From: Kaistella solincola
GTDB taxonomy: Bacteria; Bacteroidota; Bacteroidia; Flavobacteriales; Weeksellaceae
Assembly: GCF_000812875.1 (NCBI RefSeq)
Contig: NZ_JSYK01000003.1
Span: forward strand, 248,001-312,000
Direction of reading: 5' to 3'
Length of the DNA stretch: 64,000 nucleotides
The notes below the pieces were generated by a model that saw nothing but the letters and a program-made list of their open reading frames with translations, was not told the origin of the DNA and made no database searches. This document shows, one piece after another, positions 18,304 to 25,873 of this stretch. The translations under genes and the position numbers were made by a program. Each line of letters begins with the position of its first letter. The first letter of the stretch is position 1.

Positions 18304-18337
18304 AAAAAATTTGCCGTTTTAGCGGCAAATTTTTTCG
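18304..18337. repeat. family 1 repeat, near-ideal copy (also a possible terminator)
   Basis: Uninterrupted inverted repeat: AAAAAATTTGCCG, loop TTTTAG, then CGGCAAATTTTTT. This copy is the clearest example of the family and lies 34 nt after the PepSY gene. Confidence 0.75.
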
Positions 18338-18370
18338 TTTTGGAATTTAGAACTGCTTTTTGGTGAAGTT

Positions 18371-18470
18371 GAAAAAAAAGCTGCTTTTTGGGCATTTTTT
18401 TTCGTTTTGGAGTTTGGGATTGTTTTGGTAAAATCGAAAAAAATGCTGTTTTAAGAGTGAATTTTTTCAT
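18371..18470. repeat. two further family 1 repeats
   Basis: 18371-18405 has core GCTGCTTTTTGGGC; 18436-18470 has core GCTGTTTTAAGAGTG. Both sit between runs of A and T and start with GAAAAAAA. They are degenerate but keep the layout. Confidence 0.5.
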
Positions 18471-18484
18471 TTTGAAATCTGGAT

Positions 18485-18607
18485 TTGGGAACGGGAAGTG
18501 GAAGGAGCGTAAATCTCTAGCCCTGATTGAACGGCGTGTTTGAGCTCTCCCGCGCGTAGGGAAAAGCCGCGCCGGGAAGCGAGTAGTGAAAGCAGGTTCC
18601 CGGCTCC
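18485..18607 (-). repeat. dispersed hairpin repeat, family 2, copy D (inverted)
   Basis: GC-rich island inside an AT-rich gap. Read on the minus strand it gives GGAGCCGGGAACCTGC, then a CTTCCCGGCGCG / CGCGCGGGAGAG stem, then a GTTCAATCAGGGC block, the same order of blocks as the copies at 6361 and 38021. It is the most divergent of the four. Confidence 0.55.
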
Positions 18608-18609
18608 TG

Positions 18610-18640
18610 AAAAAAAATGGGCATTTTAGCGGCAAATTAT
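18610..18640. repeat. family 1 repeat
   Basis: Core GGGCATTTTAGCGGC between A and A/T arms. With the copies at 18304, 18371 and 18436 it surrounds the family 2 island, so this 459-nt gap is almost entirely repeat. Confidence 0.6.
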
Positions 18641-18674
18641 CTGCGCGCGAGCGCGTTGCATTGAGAAATTTGAT

Positions 18675-18682
18675 TATCTTTG
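18675..18682 (+). promoter_or_regulatory. -7 box of the rpsP promoter
   Basis: TATCTTTG, 46 nt before the ATG. A TTG at 18656-18658 is present but at a 16-nt spacing, shorter than usual. Confidence 0.6.
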
Positions 18683-18728
18683 CAGCCTTATAATTAATCG
18701 GGACGAGTTCCCACAAATTCAAACATTT

Positions 18729-19466
18729 ATGTCAGTAAAAATTAGATTACAAAGACACGGTAAAAAAGGGAAGCCTTTTTTCCACATCGTAGTTGCCGAT
18801 GCAAGAGCAAGTAGAGATGGTAAATTCATCGAAAAAATCGGGACTTACAACCCAGTAACCAACCCAGCAGTAATCGACCTGAATGTTGATGCTGCCGTAA
18901 AATGGTTAAACAACGGTGCGCAACCAACAGATACTGCGCGCGCAATCCTTTCTTACAAAGGCGTACTTTACAAAAAACACTTATTAGGTGGTGTTGCTAA
19001 AGGTGCTTTCGACCAGGCAACAGCTGATGAAAAATTTGCAACTTGGTTAGCAGGTAAAGAACAACAGGTTCTTGGTAAAAAAGACGGTTTGAGCAAAGCG
19101 AAAGATGAAGCTAAAAAAGCTGCTCTGGAAGCTGAAGCTAAAGTAAACCAAGGTAGACTGGATGCTGCTGCGAAAATTGAGGCTGACGCAAAAGCGGAAG
19201 CTGACGCGAAATTAGCAGAAGAAAAAGCTGCTGAAGACGCAAAAATCGCTGAAGCTAAAGCTGCTGAAGAAGCTGCAAACGCGCCAGCGGAAGAGGCTGT
19301 AGAAGAGAAAACAGCAGTGGAAACTGTTGCAGAAACTTTAGGCGGAGCTGCAGCTGTAGTTGCAGGTGCTATTGATACCGTAAAAGAAACTGTAGCAAAT
19401 GTTACTGAAAAATTAGCCGGAAGCGACGAAGCAACTGAAGAGGGAGCAGACGAAGCAAAAGCTTAA
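18729..19466 (+). CDS. rpsP: 30S ribosomal protein S16 with long C-terminal extension
   Basis: S16 binds 16S rRNA early in 30S assembly. The first 80 or so residues are a standard S16 ([36 protein letters not shown]). The remaining 160 residues are an Ala/Glu/Lys/Asp-rich tail predicted as a long charged helix (repeated [13 protein letters not shown]), ending in an acidic stretch. Total 245 residues, about three times the E. coli protein. Such tails are, to my knowledge, common in flavobacterial S16, but their function is unknown. rimM follows after a terminator. Confidence 0.96.
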   Translation: MSVKIRLQRHGKKGKPFFHIVVADARASRDGKFIEKIGTYNPVTNPAVIDLNVDAAVKWLNNGAQPTDTARAILSYKGVLYKKHLLGGVAKGAFDQATADEKFATWLAGKEQQVLGKKDGLSKAKDEAKKAALEAEAKVNQGRLDAAAKIEADAKAEADAKLAEEKAAEDAKIAEAKAAEEAANAPAEEAVEEKTAVETVAETLGGAAAVVAGAIDTVKETVANVTEKLAGSDEATEEGADEAKA

Positions 19467-19488
19467 TAAATTTCTTATCTTAAGAAGT

Positions 19489-19520
19489 GCAAAAGCGTCA
19501 ATTAATTTGACGCTTTTGTT
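19489..19520 (+). terminator. terminator between rpsP and rimM
   Basis: AAAAGCGTCAA / TTGACGCTTTT stem followed by TGTTATTTT. Confidence 0.85.
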
Positions 19521-19534
19521 ATTTTAAAACCCTT

Positions 19535-19542
19535 TATATTTG
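19535..19542 (+). promoter_or_regulatory. -7 box abutting the rimM start (probable leaderless promoter)
   Basis: TATATTTG ends 4 nt before the ATG at 19547, immediately after the rpsP terminator. Confidence 0.6.
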
Positions 19543-19546
19543 CATT

Positions 19547-20089
19547 ATGAAAAAAGAAGATTGCTATTTTCTCGGCAAAATCACGCGCAGACATGGCTTG
19601 CACGGAAATGTATTTTTGAAATTGGATACCGATCAGCCGGAAATGTATAATAAATTGGATTCTATTTTTGTGGATATCAATGGCCTTTTGGTGCCTTTTT
19701 TTGTGGCGAAACAGGCGTGGAGCAAAGGGGAAACGCTGATTATTTCCTTTAAAAATTCCACCGAAGCTTTGGTGGATCAGGTGGTAGGCAAAGATGTTTA
19801 TCTGCCGCTTTCCGGTTTGCCGAAACTGACTGGAAATAAATTTTATTATCACGAAGTGGTTGGTTTTGAAATTCGTGAAGAAGACGGCAAATCCTGCGGA
19901 ATCATAGAGTCTGTAAACGACCAGACGGGCCAGCATTATTTTTTGCTGAATCTTGCAGGAAAACAAGTGGTTATCCCAATTATTAAAGACTGGATTCTGG
20001 AACTGAATCGTGAAGAAAAATATCTTAAAATGGCGTTGCCGGAAGGTTTGATGGATGTATTCCTGGTGCCTTCAAAAAAAGACGAATAA
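19547..20089 (+). CDS. rimM: ribosome maturation factor RimM
   Basis: Assists late 30S assembly and binds S19. 180 residues: an N-terminal RimM barrel (about 1-90, Y-F-L-G-K-I-T-R-R-H-G-L-H-G-N-V) and a C-terminal PRC-barrel (about 100-175, K-F-Y-Y-H-E-V-V-G-F-E-I, V-V-I-P-I-I-K-D-W-I-L-E-L). Start is fixed by the promoter box just upstream. It keeps the rpsP-rimM order, but a terminator and separate box suggest independent transcription, and trmD is elsewhere. Confidence 0.95.
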   Translation: MKKEDCYFLGKITRRHGLHGNVFLKLDTDQPEMYNKLDSIFVDINGLLVPFFVAKQAWSKGETLIISFKNSTEALVDQVVGKDVYLPLSGLPKLTGNKFYYHEVVGFEIREEDGKSCGIIESVNDQTGQHYFLLNLAGKQVVIPIIKDWILELNREEKYLKMALPEGLMDVFLVPSKKDE

Positions 20090-20119
20090 AAATTGCCTGC
20101 TTTTCGGGCAATTTTTTTG
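20089..20119 (+). terminator. terminator after rimM
   Basis: AAAATTGCC / GGGCAATTTTTTT hairpin with a TGCTTTTC loop; it also has the layout of a family 1 repeat. Confidence 0.8.
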
Positions 20120-20241
20120 AAAATTTATAGTAAAGATTTAAAGGCAATTTTTTTGCCTTTTTTTGACCATTTTTTTTCAGATTTTGTTAAATTGATTTTG
20201 CTAAAAATTTTGAGTAGTAAATTTTAGTAAAGTCTAAAAAC

Positions 20242-20273
20242 AAGAATTTCGGTGAAAAAACACCGAAATTCTT
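20242..20273. promoter_or_regulatory. strong unexplained hairpin upstream of asnS
   Basis: Perfect 13-bp stem AAGAATTTCGGTG / CACCGAAATTCTT with a 6-A loop, followed by AGAAAAATATT rather than a T tract. It lies upstream of the likely asnS promoter box. It may be a protein-binding palindrome or a terminator for minus-strand transcripts. A further AATTTCGGT half-copy occurs just before asnS. Confidence 0.55.
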
Positions 20274-20318
20274 AGAAAAATATTAATAACCTAAAGCAAA
20301 AATTACGCCAATTTTTAG

Positions 20319-20326
20319 TAAGTTTG
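20319..20326 (+). promoter_or_regulatory. -7 box of the asnS promoter
   Basis: TAAGTTTG, 68 nt before the ATG; the leader contains a small ATTTGGCG / CGCAAAAT hairpin. Confidence 0.45.
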
Positions 20327-20394
20327 CATAGACTGAGATTTGGCGAAGCGCAAAATTTCGGTAAAACACTTAAAAAAAAACGACTTCCACGAAA

Positions 20395-21840
20395 ATGAGA
20401 ACGACGATAAAAGAACTATTAGGAAATTATAGAAAACAGTTGCACCACGACATTACGATTCAAGGATGGGTTCGGGCGTTCCGCTCCAACCGTTTTATTG
20501 CTTTGAATGACGGTTCAACTATAAATAATCTCCAGATTGTCGTAGATTTTGAAAAATTCGACGAAAACCTGCTGAAAAACATTACCAATGCAGCTTCGCT
20601 GAAAATTGTTGGTGAAGTGGTAGAAAGTCAGGGAGCAGGACAAACCATTGAACTCATCGCGAAAAAAATACAGATTTTAGGCGATAATTTTACGGAGGAG
20701 CGTGACAAAACCATTCTTCAGCCAAAGAAACATTCATTGGAAATATTGCGTGAGCAAGCGCATTTGCGTTTCCGTACCAATCTTTTCGGCGCTGTTTTCC
20801 GTGTGAGAAGTTCGGTGAGTTTTGCCATTCATCAGTTCTTTCACCAAAACCAATTTTTCTACATGAACACGCCGATTATTACGGGCGCAGATGCAGAAGG
20901 TGCGGGTGAAATGTTCAGCGTAACGAATTTCGATTTAAATGAAATTCCGCGCGATGAAAATTCAGAGATCGATTTTTCTCAGGACTTTTTCGGTAAAAAA
21001 ACCAATCTTACGGTTTCCGGCCAGTTAAGCGTGGAAACTGCAATGATGGGACTTGGCCGCGTGTACACCTTCGGTCCAACTTTCCGCGCAGAAAATTCGA
21101 ACACGGCGCGTCACCTTGCGGAATTCTGGATGGTGGAACCCGAAGTTGCTTTCAATAATCTGGAAGATAATATCGATTTAGCAGAAGATTTCTTAAAATA
21201 TGTCATCGGTTATGTTTTAGAAAACTGCAAAGATGACTTGGAATTTTTGGATAAAAGATTTACTGAAGAGCAAAAACAAAAACCGGAAAAAGACCGCGCT
21301 GCAGAAGGTTTAATTGAAAAGCTGAACAACGTGATCCAAAAGCGTTTCAAACGCGTTTCTTACACCGAAGCTATTGATATTTTAAGGAATTCGAAAGAAA
21401 ATAAAAAGGGCAAATTCCAGTTCCCGATTGATGAATGGGGCGCAGATTTGCAAAGTGAGCACGAGCGTTATTTGGTAGAAAAACATTTCGACAGCCCGGT
21501 TGTTCTGTTTGATTATCCGAAAGAAATCAAAGCTTTCTACATGAAACTGAACGAAGACGGAAAAACCGTTGCCGCGATGGATGTTTTATTCCCTGGAATT
21601 GGCGAAATCATCGGTGGCTCACAACGTGAAGACCAACTCAGCATTTTGCAAAGCAAGATGAAAGATATGAACGTGGACGAAGAGGAATTGTGGTGGTATT
21701 TAGACACCAGAAAATTCGGTTCGGTTCCGCACGCAGGTTTCGGTTTGGGATTGGAAAGACTGGTATTATTTGTTACCGGGATGACGAACATCCGTGATGT
21801 AATCCCTTTCCCGCGCACACCTCACAATGCGGAATTCTAA
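20395..21840 (+). CDS. asnS: asparaginyl-tRNA synthetase
   Basis: Class IIb synthetase that charges tRNA-Asn. 481 residues. An N-terminal OB-fold anticodon domain (about 15-110, [15 protein letters not shown]) precedes the class II core: motif 2 [20 protein letters not shown] and motif 3 [16 protein letters not shown], ending I-P-F-P-R-T-P. The R-x-E-N-S-x-T-x-R-H form of motif 2 favours Asn over Asp. The cell therefore makes Asn-tRNA directly. Confidence 0.97.
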   Translation: MRTTIKELLGNYRKQLHHDITIQGWVRAFRSNRFIALNDGSTINNLQIVVDFEKFDENLLKNITNAASLKIVGEVVESQGAGQTIELIAKKIQILGDNFTEERDKTILQPKKHSLEILREQAHLRFRTNLFGAVFRVRSSVSFAIHQFFHQNQFFYMNTPIITGADAEGAGEMFSVTNFDLNEIPRDENSEIDFSQDFFGKKTNLTVSGQLSVETAMMGLGRVYTFGPTFRAENSNTARHLAEFWMVEPEVAFNNLEDNIDLAEDFLKYVIGYVLENCKDDLEFLDKRFTEEQKQKPEKDRAAEGLIEKLNNVIQKRFKRVSYTEAIDILRNSKENKKGKFQFPIDEWGADLQSEHERYLVEKHFDSPVVLFDYPKEIKAFYMKLNEDGKTVAAMDVLFPGIGEIIGGSQREDQLSILQSKMKDMNVDEEELWWYLDTRKFGSVPHAGFGLGLERLVLFVTGMTNIRDVIPFPRTPHNAEF

Positions 21841-21895
21841 GTAAATTTCCGTACATTGAGGAACACATCAAAATAAAAAACACAGAGATCTTAAT

Positions 21896-23371
21896 ATGTT
21901 AAAGCAAAATCTTCAAATGCGACTTGGCCAGAAACTGGCCCCTCAACAAATACAGTTAATGAAGCTGATTCAACTGCATACGCTGGAATTTGAAGAGGAA
22001 CTGGAGCGCGAACTGGAAGAAAATCCCGCGCTAGAAAAAGTGCAGGAAGAAAATAAAGAGGAAGAATTTTCCTCAGAAGAAAGTTTCGAAGAAGAAGGCA
22101 CCGAAAGCATTGATACCGATTTCGATGTAAACGATTATATTTTCGATGATGAGCCGGCTTACAAAACTACGGCGAGCAACTATTCGGCTGATGATGAAGA
22201 ATTCGATAACCAGTCGCTTTTAACGGAAGGGCAGTCGCTTTACGATTATCTTTTAGAGCAAATCCGCTTATCGAATATTGAAAATGAAGACCTGCTTATC
22301 GCGGAATATATTATCGGAAATCTGGATAACGACGGTTATCTGCGCAGAGAACTGAAAAAAGTAGTAGATGATTTAGCGTTCTCGCAAGGCGTTTTTACCA
22401 CGGTAGAAAATGTGCAGGAAATTCTGGAAAATTATGTTCAGAAACTCGATCCGCCGGGCGTCGGCGCCAGAAATTTGCAGGAATGTCTTCTACTCCAGAT
22501 TGAGAAAAAAGTTTCTGCGGATAAAGCAGTGAGTTTAGCCGGAAATATTCTGAGAAACCAGTTTGACGCGCTTACCAACAAGCACTACAACAAGATCATC
22601 CAGAAATACGATATTGAAGAGGAAGATTTAAAAGATGCTTTGGAGGTTATTTCTAAACTTTCGCCGAAAGTAGGTGGAAATTTTGATACGCAGACGATTA
22701 CCATTAATAATGAAATTATTCCGGATTTTCTAATCACCGTTAAAGATAACGGAGCGAAAGGAATTGAGGTAATTCCATCATTAAACAGCAAAAATGCGCC
22801 TTCATTACGAGTTTCCGATGAGTATAAAGATATTTTAACCACATATTCTCACGATAAAAAATCGCCGGAACATAAGCAGGCGGCGCTTTTCATCAAGCAA
22901 AAACTCGACGCAGCAAAATGGTATATTGACGCGATAAATCAGCGCCAGAATACGTTGTTGCAAACCATTTCGGCCATTGTAAAACTTCAGAAAGATTATT
23001 TCATAACGGCTGATGACAAATCCTTGAAACCGATGATTCTAAAAGATGTTGCGGATATTACAGGATTTGATATTTCCACCATTTCCCGTGTGGTAAAAAG
23101 CAAATATGCAGATACACCAAATGGAATTGTCTATCTGAAAAGTCTCTTTTCCGATTCCTTGACGAACGACGATGGTGAAGAAGTTTCAACCAAAGAAATC
23201 AAAACGCATTTGATGGACGTCATCAACAGCGAAAATAAGCGCAAGCCGCTTACCGACGACGCGTTGGTTGGTTTGTTGAAAGAAAAAGGCTACAATATCG
23301 CAAGACGAACCATCGCGAAATACCGCGAACAGCTTAATATACCAGTAGCGCGATTGAGAAAAGAATTGTAA
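21896..23371 (+). CDS. rpoN: RNA polymerase sigma-54 factor
   Basis: Alternative sigma factor that needs an AAA+ activator to open promoters. 491 residues: Gln/Leu-rich region I (QNLQMRLGQKLAPQQIQLMK), acidic region II (about 50-115), core-binding domain, then a helix-turn-helix and the diagnostic RpoN box ARRTIAKYRE near the C-terminus. The gene stands alone 55 nt behind asnS. No sigma-54 activator gene is in the window. Confidence 0.96.
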   Translation: MLKQNLQMRLGQKLAPQQIQLMKLIQLHTLEFEEELERELEENPALEKVQEENKEEEFSSEESFEEEGTESIDTDFDVNDYIFDDEPAYKTTASNYSADDEEFDNQSLLTEGQSLYDYLLEQIRLSNIENEDLLIAEYIIGNLDNDGYLRRELKKVVDDLAFSQGVFTTVENVQEILENYVQKLDPPGVGARNLQECLLLQIEKKVSADKAVSLAGNILRNQFDALTNKHYNKIIQKYDIEEEDLKDALEVISKLSPKVGGNFDTQTITINNEIIPDFLITVKDNGAKGIEVIPSLNSKNAPSLRVSDEYKDILTTYSHDKKSPEHKQAALFIKQKLDAAKWYIDAINQRQNTLLQTISAIVKLQKDYFITADDKSLKPMILKDVADITGFDISTISRVVKSKYADTPNGIVYLKSLFSDSLTNDDGEEVSTKEIKTHLMDVINSENKRKPLTDDALVGLLKEKGYNIARRTIAKYREQLNIPVARLRKEL

Positions 23372-23398
23372 AATTCAAAACAAAAAAAAAGGCTTAAA

Positions 23399-23428
23399 AA
23401 GAGGGGAATTTTTATAAATTCTCCTCTT
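23399..23428. terminator. bidirectional terminator overlapping the end of the minus-strand gene
   Basis: AAGAGGGGAATTT / AAATTCTCCTCTT, 12 of 13 pairs, loop TTAT. The right arm includes the last codons and stop of the 23412-24086 gene. Confidence 0.75.
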
Positions 23429-24086
23429 CTATTTTTCGGAGCTGATCGAGATTTCTGCCTAAGCGTTTTAAAATAAATCCGTAGACAACGCGATAATAAA
23501 GCCAAATCAAGACCACGCTGATTCCTACGGTTACGAGCAATCCGGTGAAAAATCCAAACATCGTGGAGTTGGTTAATTCAATATTTTGCTGTGAAAACAC
23601 GCTAAAAATGTAAATTCCTAAAATCAGCGAAAAGACAATGAGCAGAACGATATTTGCGAGAATGAAGAGCTGAACTGTTTTCTTGAATCTGATGATTTGC
23701 AGAATGAGTTTTTTCAGGTTCGATTCCACATTTATTTTCCGGTAATTCTGGTAAAAAAAGTAGATAAAAGCCGCCGTCATGATTAAACTTACCACTTTTA
23801 GCACCAAATAAATCTGCGTTAATGTACTTTCAAAATCTCTAGAATTATCAATGCCCAGTTTCCCCAAAACATTGGTTAAATCTGCTGTTTCTTCACCCAA
23901 ATAAGTGTAGTATAAATTGACGCCGAAAATCAGGATAAATTCCACGATGCTGATCCACAAAATGTATTTCACGTAATTACGCGACGATTTATTCAGCATC
24001 AGTTCAATTTCGCTGGTATTGTATTTTGGCTGAACAGGTTCCTGCTGCCAGGTTTTTTTAAAATCGTCTAAATCAAATTCAGGCAT
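23412..24086 (-). CDS. four-helix membrane protein paired with an ECF sigma factor
   Basis: 224 residues: a cytoplasmic N-terminal stretch of about 38 residues (D-D-F-K-K-T-W-Q), then four hydrophobic helices (about 40-62, 90-110, 133-155, 170-195) and a basic C-terminus with a short coiled coil. The gene begins inside the last codons of the sigma gene (8-bp overlap), so the two are translated together. This position is typical of anti-sigma factors, but no zinc anti-sigma motif (H-x3-C-x2-C) is present. Function unknown; related flavobacterial proteins have carried misleading names. Confidence 0.7.
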   Translation of the reverse strand: MPEFDLDDFKKTWQQEPVQPKYNTSEIELMLNKSSRNYVKYILWISIVEFILIFGVNLYYTYLGEETADLTNVLGKLGIDNSRDFESTLTQIYLVLKVVSLIMTAAFIYFFYQNYRKINVESNLKKLILQIIRFKKTVQLFILANIVLLIVFSLILGIYIFSVFSQQNIELTNSTMFGFFTGLLVTVGISVVLIWLYYRVVYGFILKRLGRNLDQLRKIEEENL

Positions 24087-24573
24087 GTTTCTCCATTAGT
24101 TGTTTTAAAGTTTTCTTCAGCCGGTTCATTTTTACCCGCGCATTTACCTCGGTAATTCCTAAGTTTTCTGCAATATCGCGGTACGGCAAATCATCCAGAT
24201 ACATGGTGATGATCGCGCGTTCCACATTCGGCAGCATTTTTATGACTTTATAAAGTGTAGAAATATGCTGTTGTTTTTCATCGTCCGCTTCCACATAATT
24301 GCTGTGATGGTAATCGAGCAGTTCATCCGTTTGCGGCGATTTGGTTTTCTTACGGAAAAGGGTAATTGCGGTGTTCAGCGCTACGCGATACATCCACGTG
24401 GAAATCTTCGATTGTCCTTTGAATGAGTCGTAGGAACGCCAGAGTTGTAACACGATCTCCTGAAAAAGATCCTGTTCGTCCTCAAGAGTATTGGTGTAAA
24501 GTCGGGAAACCTTAATAATCAAACCTTGATTATCCTTGATAAGTTTCGCGAATTCTTTCTCTTTAAGGCTCAA
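24079..24573 (-). CDS. ECF-type sigma-70 family RNA polymerase sigma factor
   Basis: 164 residues with region 2 (about 15-80: L-Y-T-N-T-L-E-D-E-Q-D-L-F-Q-E-I, then ISTWMYRVALNTAI) and region 4 (about 110-160: Y-L-D-D-L-P-Y-R-D-I-A-E-N-L-G-I-T-E-V-N-A-R-V-K-M-N-R). There is no region 1.1 or 3. It likely directs polymerase to a small regulon and is controlled by the overlapping membrane protein. It is divergent from the LptB-like gene. Confidence 0.9.
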   Translation of the reverse strand: MSLKEKEFAKLIKDNQGLIIKVSRLYTNTLEDEQDLFQEIVLQLWRSYDSFKGQSKISTWMYRVALNTAITLFRKKTKSPQTDELLDYHHSNYVEADDEKQQHISTLYKVIKMLPNVERAIITMYLDDLPYRDIAENLGITEVNARVKMNRLKKTLKQLMEKHA

Positions 24574-24700
24574 ATTTTCGTTATTTTTAGAAAAAACGAA
24601 GATAATTTTTTTTAGCCGAAATTTAAAGTAAATAGTAAGATTTCATTTGTATAATTGAAAGGTGAGAAAACCATTTTTCCGCATCTTACTTCTAATTTAT

Positions 24701-24708
24701 TATATTTG
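24701..24708 (+). promoter_or_regulatory. -7 box abutting the lptB-like start (probable leaderless promoter)
   Basis: TATATTTG ends 4 nt before the ATG at 24713. This argues that the in-frame GTG at 24662, upstream of the box, is not used. Confidence 0.6.
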
Positions 24709-24712
24709 CTGC

Positions 24713-25774
24713 ATGATTCTACGCGGAGAAAATTTGATTAAAGAATACGGTCCCAAAAAAGTTGTAAAAGGCGTTTCTGTGGAGGTTGCACAAGGTGAAA
24801 TTGTAGGATTACTGGGACCTAACGGCGCCGGAAAAACCACAAGTTTCTATATGATTGTGGGCTTGGTAAAACCAACTTCCGGAAAGATATTTCTGGATAA
24901 TCAGGAAATCACCAGCGATGCCATGTACCGCCGCGCGCAGAAAGGAATCGGATATCTTGCGCAGGAAGCTTCCATTTTCCGGAAACTTTCCGTGGAAGAT
25001 AATATTTTGGGCGTTTTACAGCTCACCAAACTTTCACGCCGCGAACAGCAGATGAAATGCGATGAACTCATCGAAGAATTTTCCCTGCAACACGTGCGAA
25101 AAAACCGCGGCGACCTGCTTTCCGGAGGTGAAAGAAGAAGAACCGAAATCGCGCGATGTCTCGCGACAAGTCCGAATTTTATTTTGCTCGATGAGCCTTT
25201 TGCCGGCGTAGATCCAATTGCGGTGGAAGATATCCAGAAAATTGTGCGCAGTTTGGTCGATAAAAACATTGGGATTTTAATTACTGATCACAATGTGCAG
25301 CAAACGCTTGCCATTACGCATAAAACCTATATTATGTTTGAAGGAAGAATTCTGAAAGAAGGTTTGCCGCATGATTTGGCAAACGATCCGCAGGTTCGCG
25401 AAGCTTATTTAGGTGAAAATTTCGTGTATCAGGATATTTTGAATAAGCCGAAAAAACGCGAATTTGTGTATAACATCTGGGCTGGAAACTTCAACTCGAA
25501 AAACCAGTTCCAAAATTTTGTTGATGATGAATTCGGCAACGTAGAAAATCTGCGAGTGATGTACGGTTTTGAAGACATCAGCTTTGCCTCGCTTGCCAAC
25601 TCCGAAATTGAGCATATTTTTACAGAAGTTGTCGATAAAACAGCGAATAATTCATATCTTTTTCAAAAGAAAGAAATCACCTCGATGTACACTTTGGAAC
25701 AGGCAGAAGCGGAATCGAAATCACGCAGCAAACCTGAACTGCATTATTTGACAAGCTTCCTTTTCCAGTCTTAA
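24713..25774 (+). CDS. lptB: LPS export ABC transporter ATP-binding protein with extra C-terminal domain
   Basis: LptB powers extraction of lipopolysaccharide from the inner membrane through LptFG. Residues 1-240 are a complete ABC domain: Walker A GPNGAGKTTSFYM, signature L-S-G-G-E-R-R-R, Walker B F-I-L-L-D-E-P-F-A-G-V-D, switch His in L-I-T-D-H-N-V. LptB is normally about 240 residues; this protein has 353. The extra 100 residues begin near 250 with Y-N-I-W-A-G-N-F (W256) and contain acidic patches and F-L-F-Q-S at the end. The W-x-G-N-F start recalls the Imm22-type immunity fold, only as a resemblance by eye. Start at 24713 is set by the promoter box. Confidence 0.88.
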   Translation: MILRGENLIKEYGPKKVVKGVSVEVAQGEIVGLLGPNGAGKTTSFYMIVGLVKPTSGKIFLDNQEITSDAMYRRAQKGIGYLAQEASIFRKLSVEDNILGVLQLTKLSRREQQMKCDELIEEFSLQHVRKNRGDLLSGGERRRTEIARCLATSPNFILLDEPFAGVDPIAVEDIQKIVRSLVDKNIGILITDHNVQQTLAITHKTYIMFEGRILKEGLPHDLANDPQVREAYLGENFVYQDILNKPKKREFVYNIWAGNFNSKNQFQNFVDDEFGNVENLRVMYGFEDISFASLANSEIEHIFTEVVDKTANNSYLFQKKEITSMYTLEQAEAESKSRSKPELHYLTSFLFQS

Positions 25775-25779
25775 ATTTT

Positions 25780-25812
25780 TGAAAAAAAATACCCGTTTAA
25801 GGCCGAAAAAAT
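25780..25812. repeat. family 1 repeat
   Basis: Core ACCCGTTTAAGGCC between A-rich arms, 6 nt after the lptB-like stop. Confidence 0.5.
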
Positions 25813-25873
25813 GTAACAGGGAAGGTGGTCAGGTTTTTGTTGCGTACGAGTTTTCTGAATTTTCTCTCAAATT

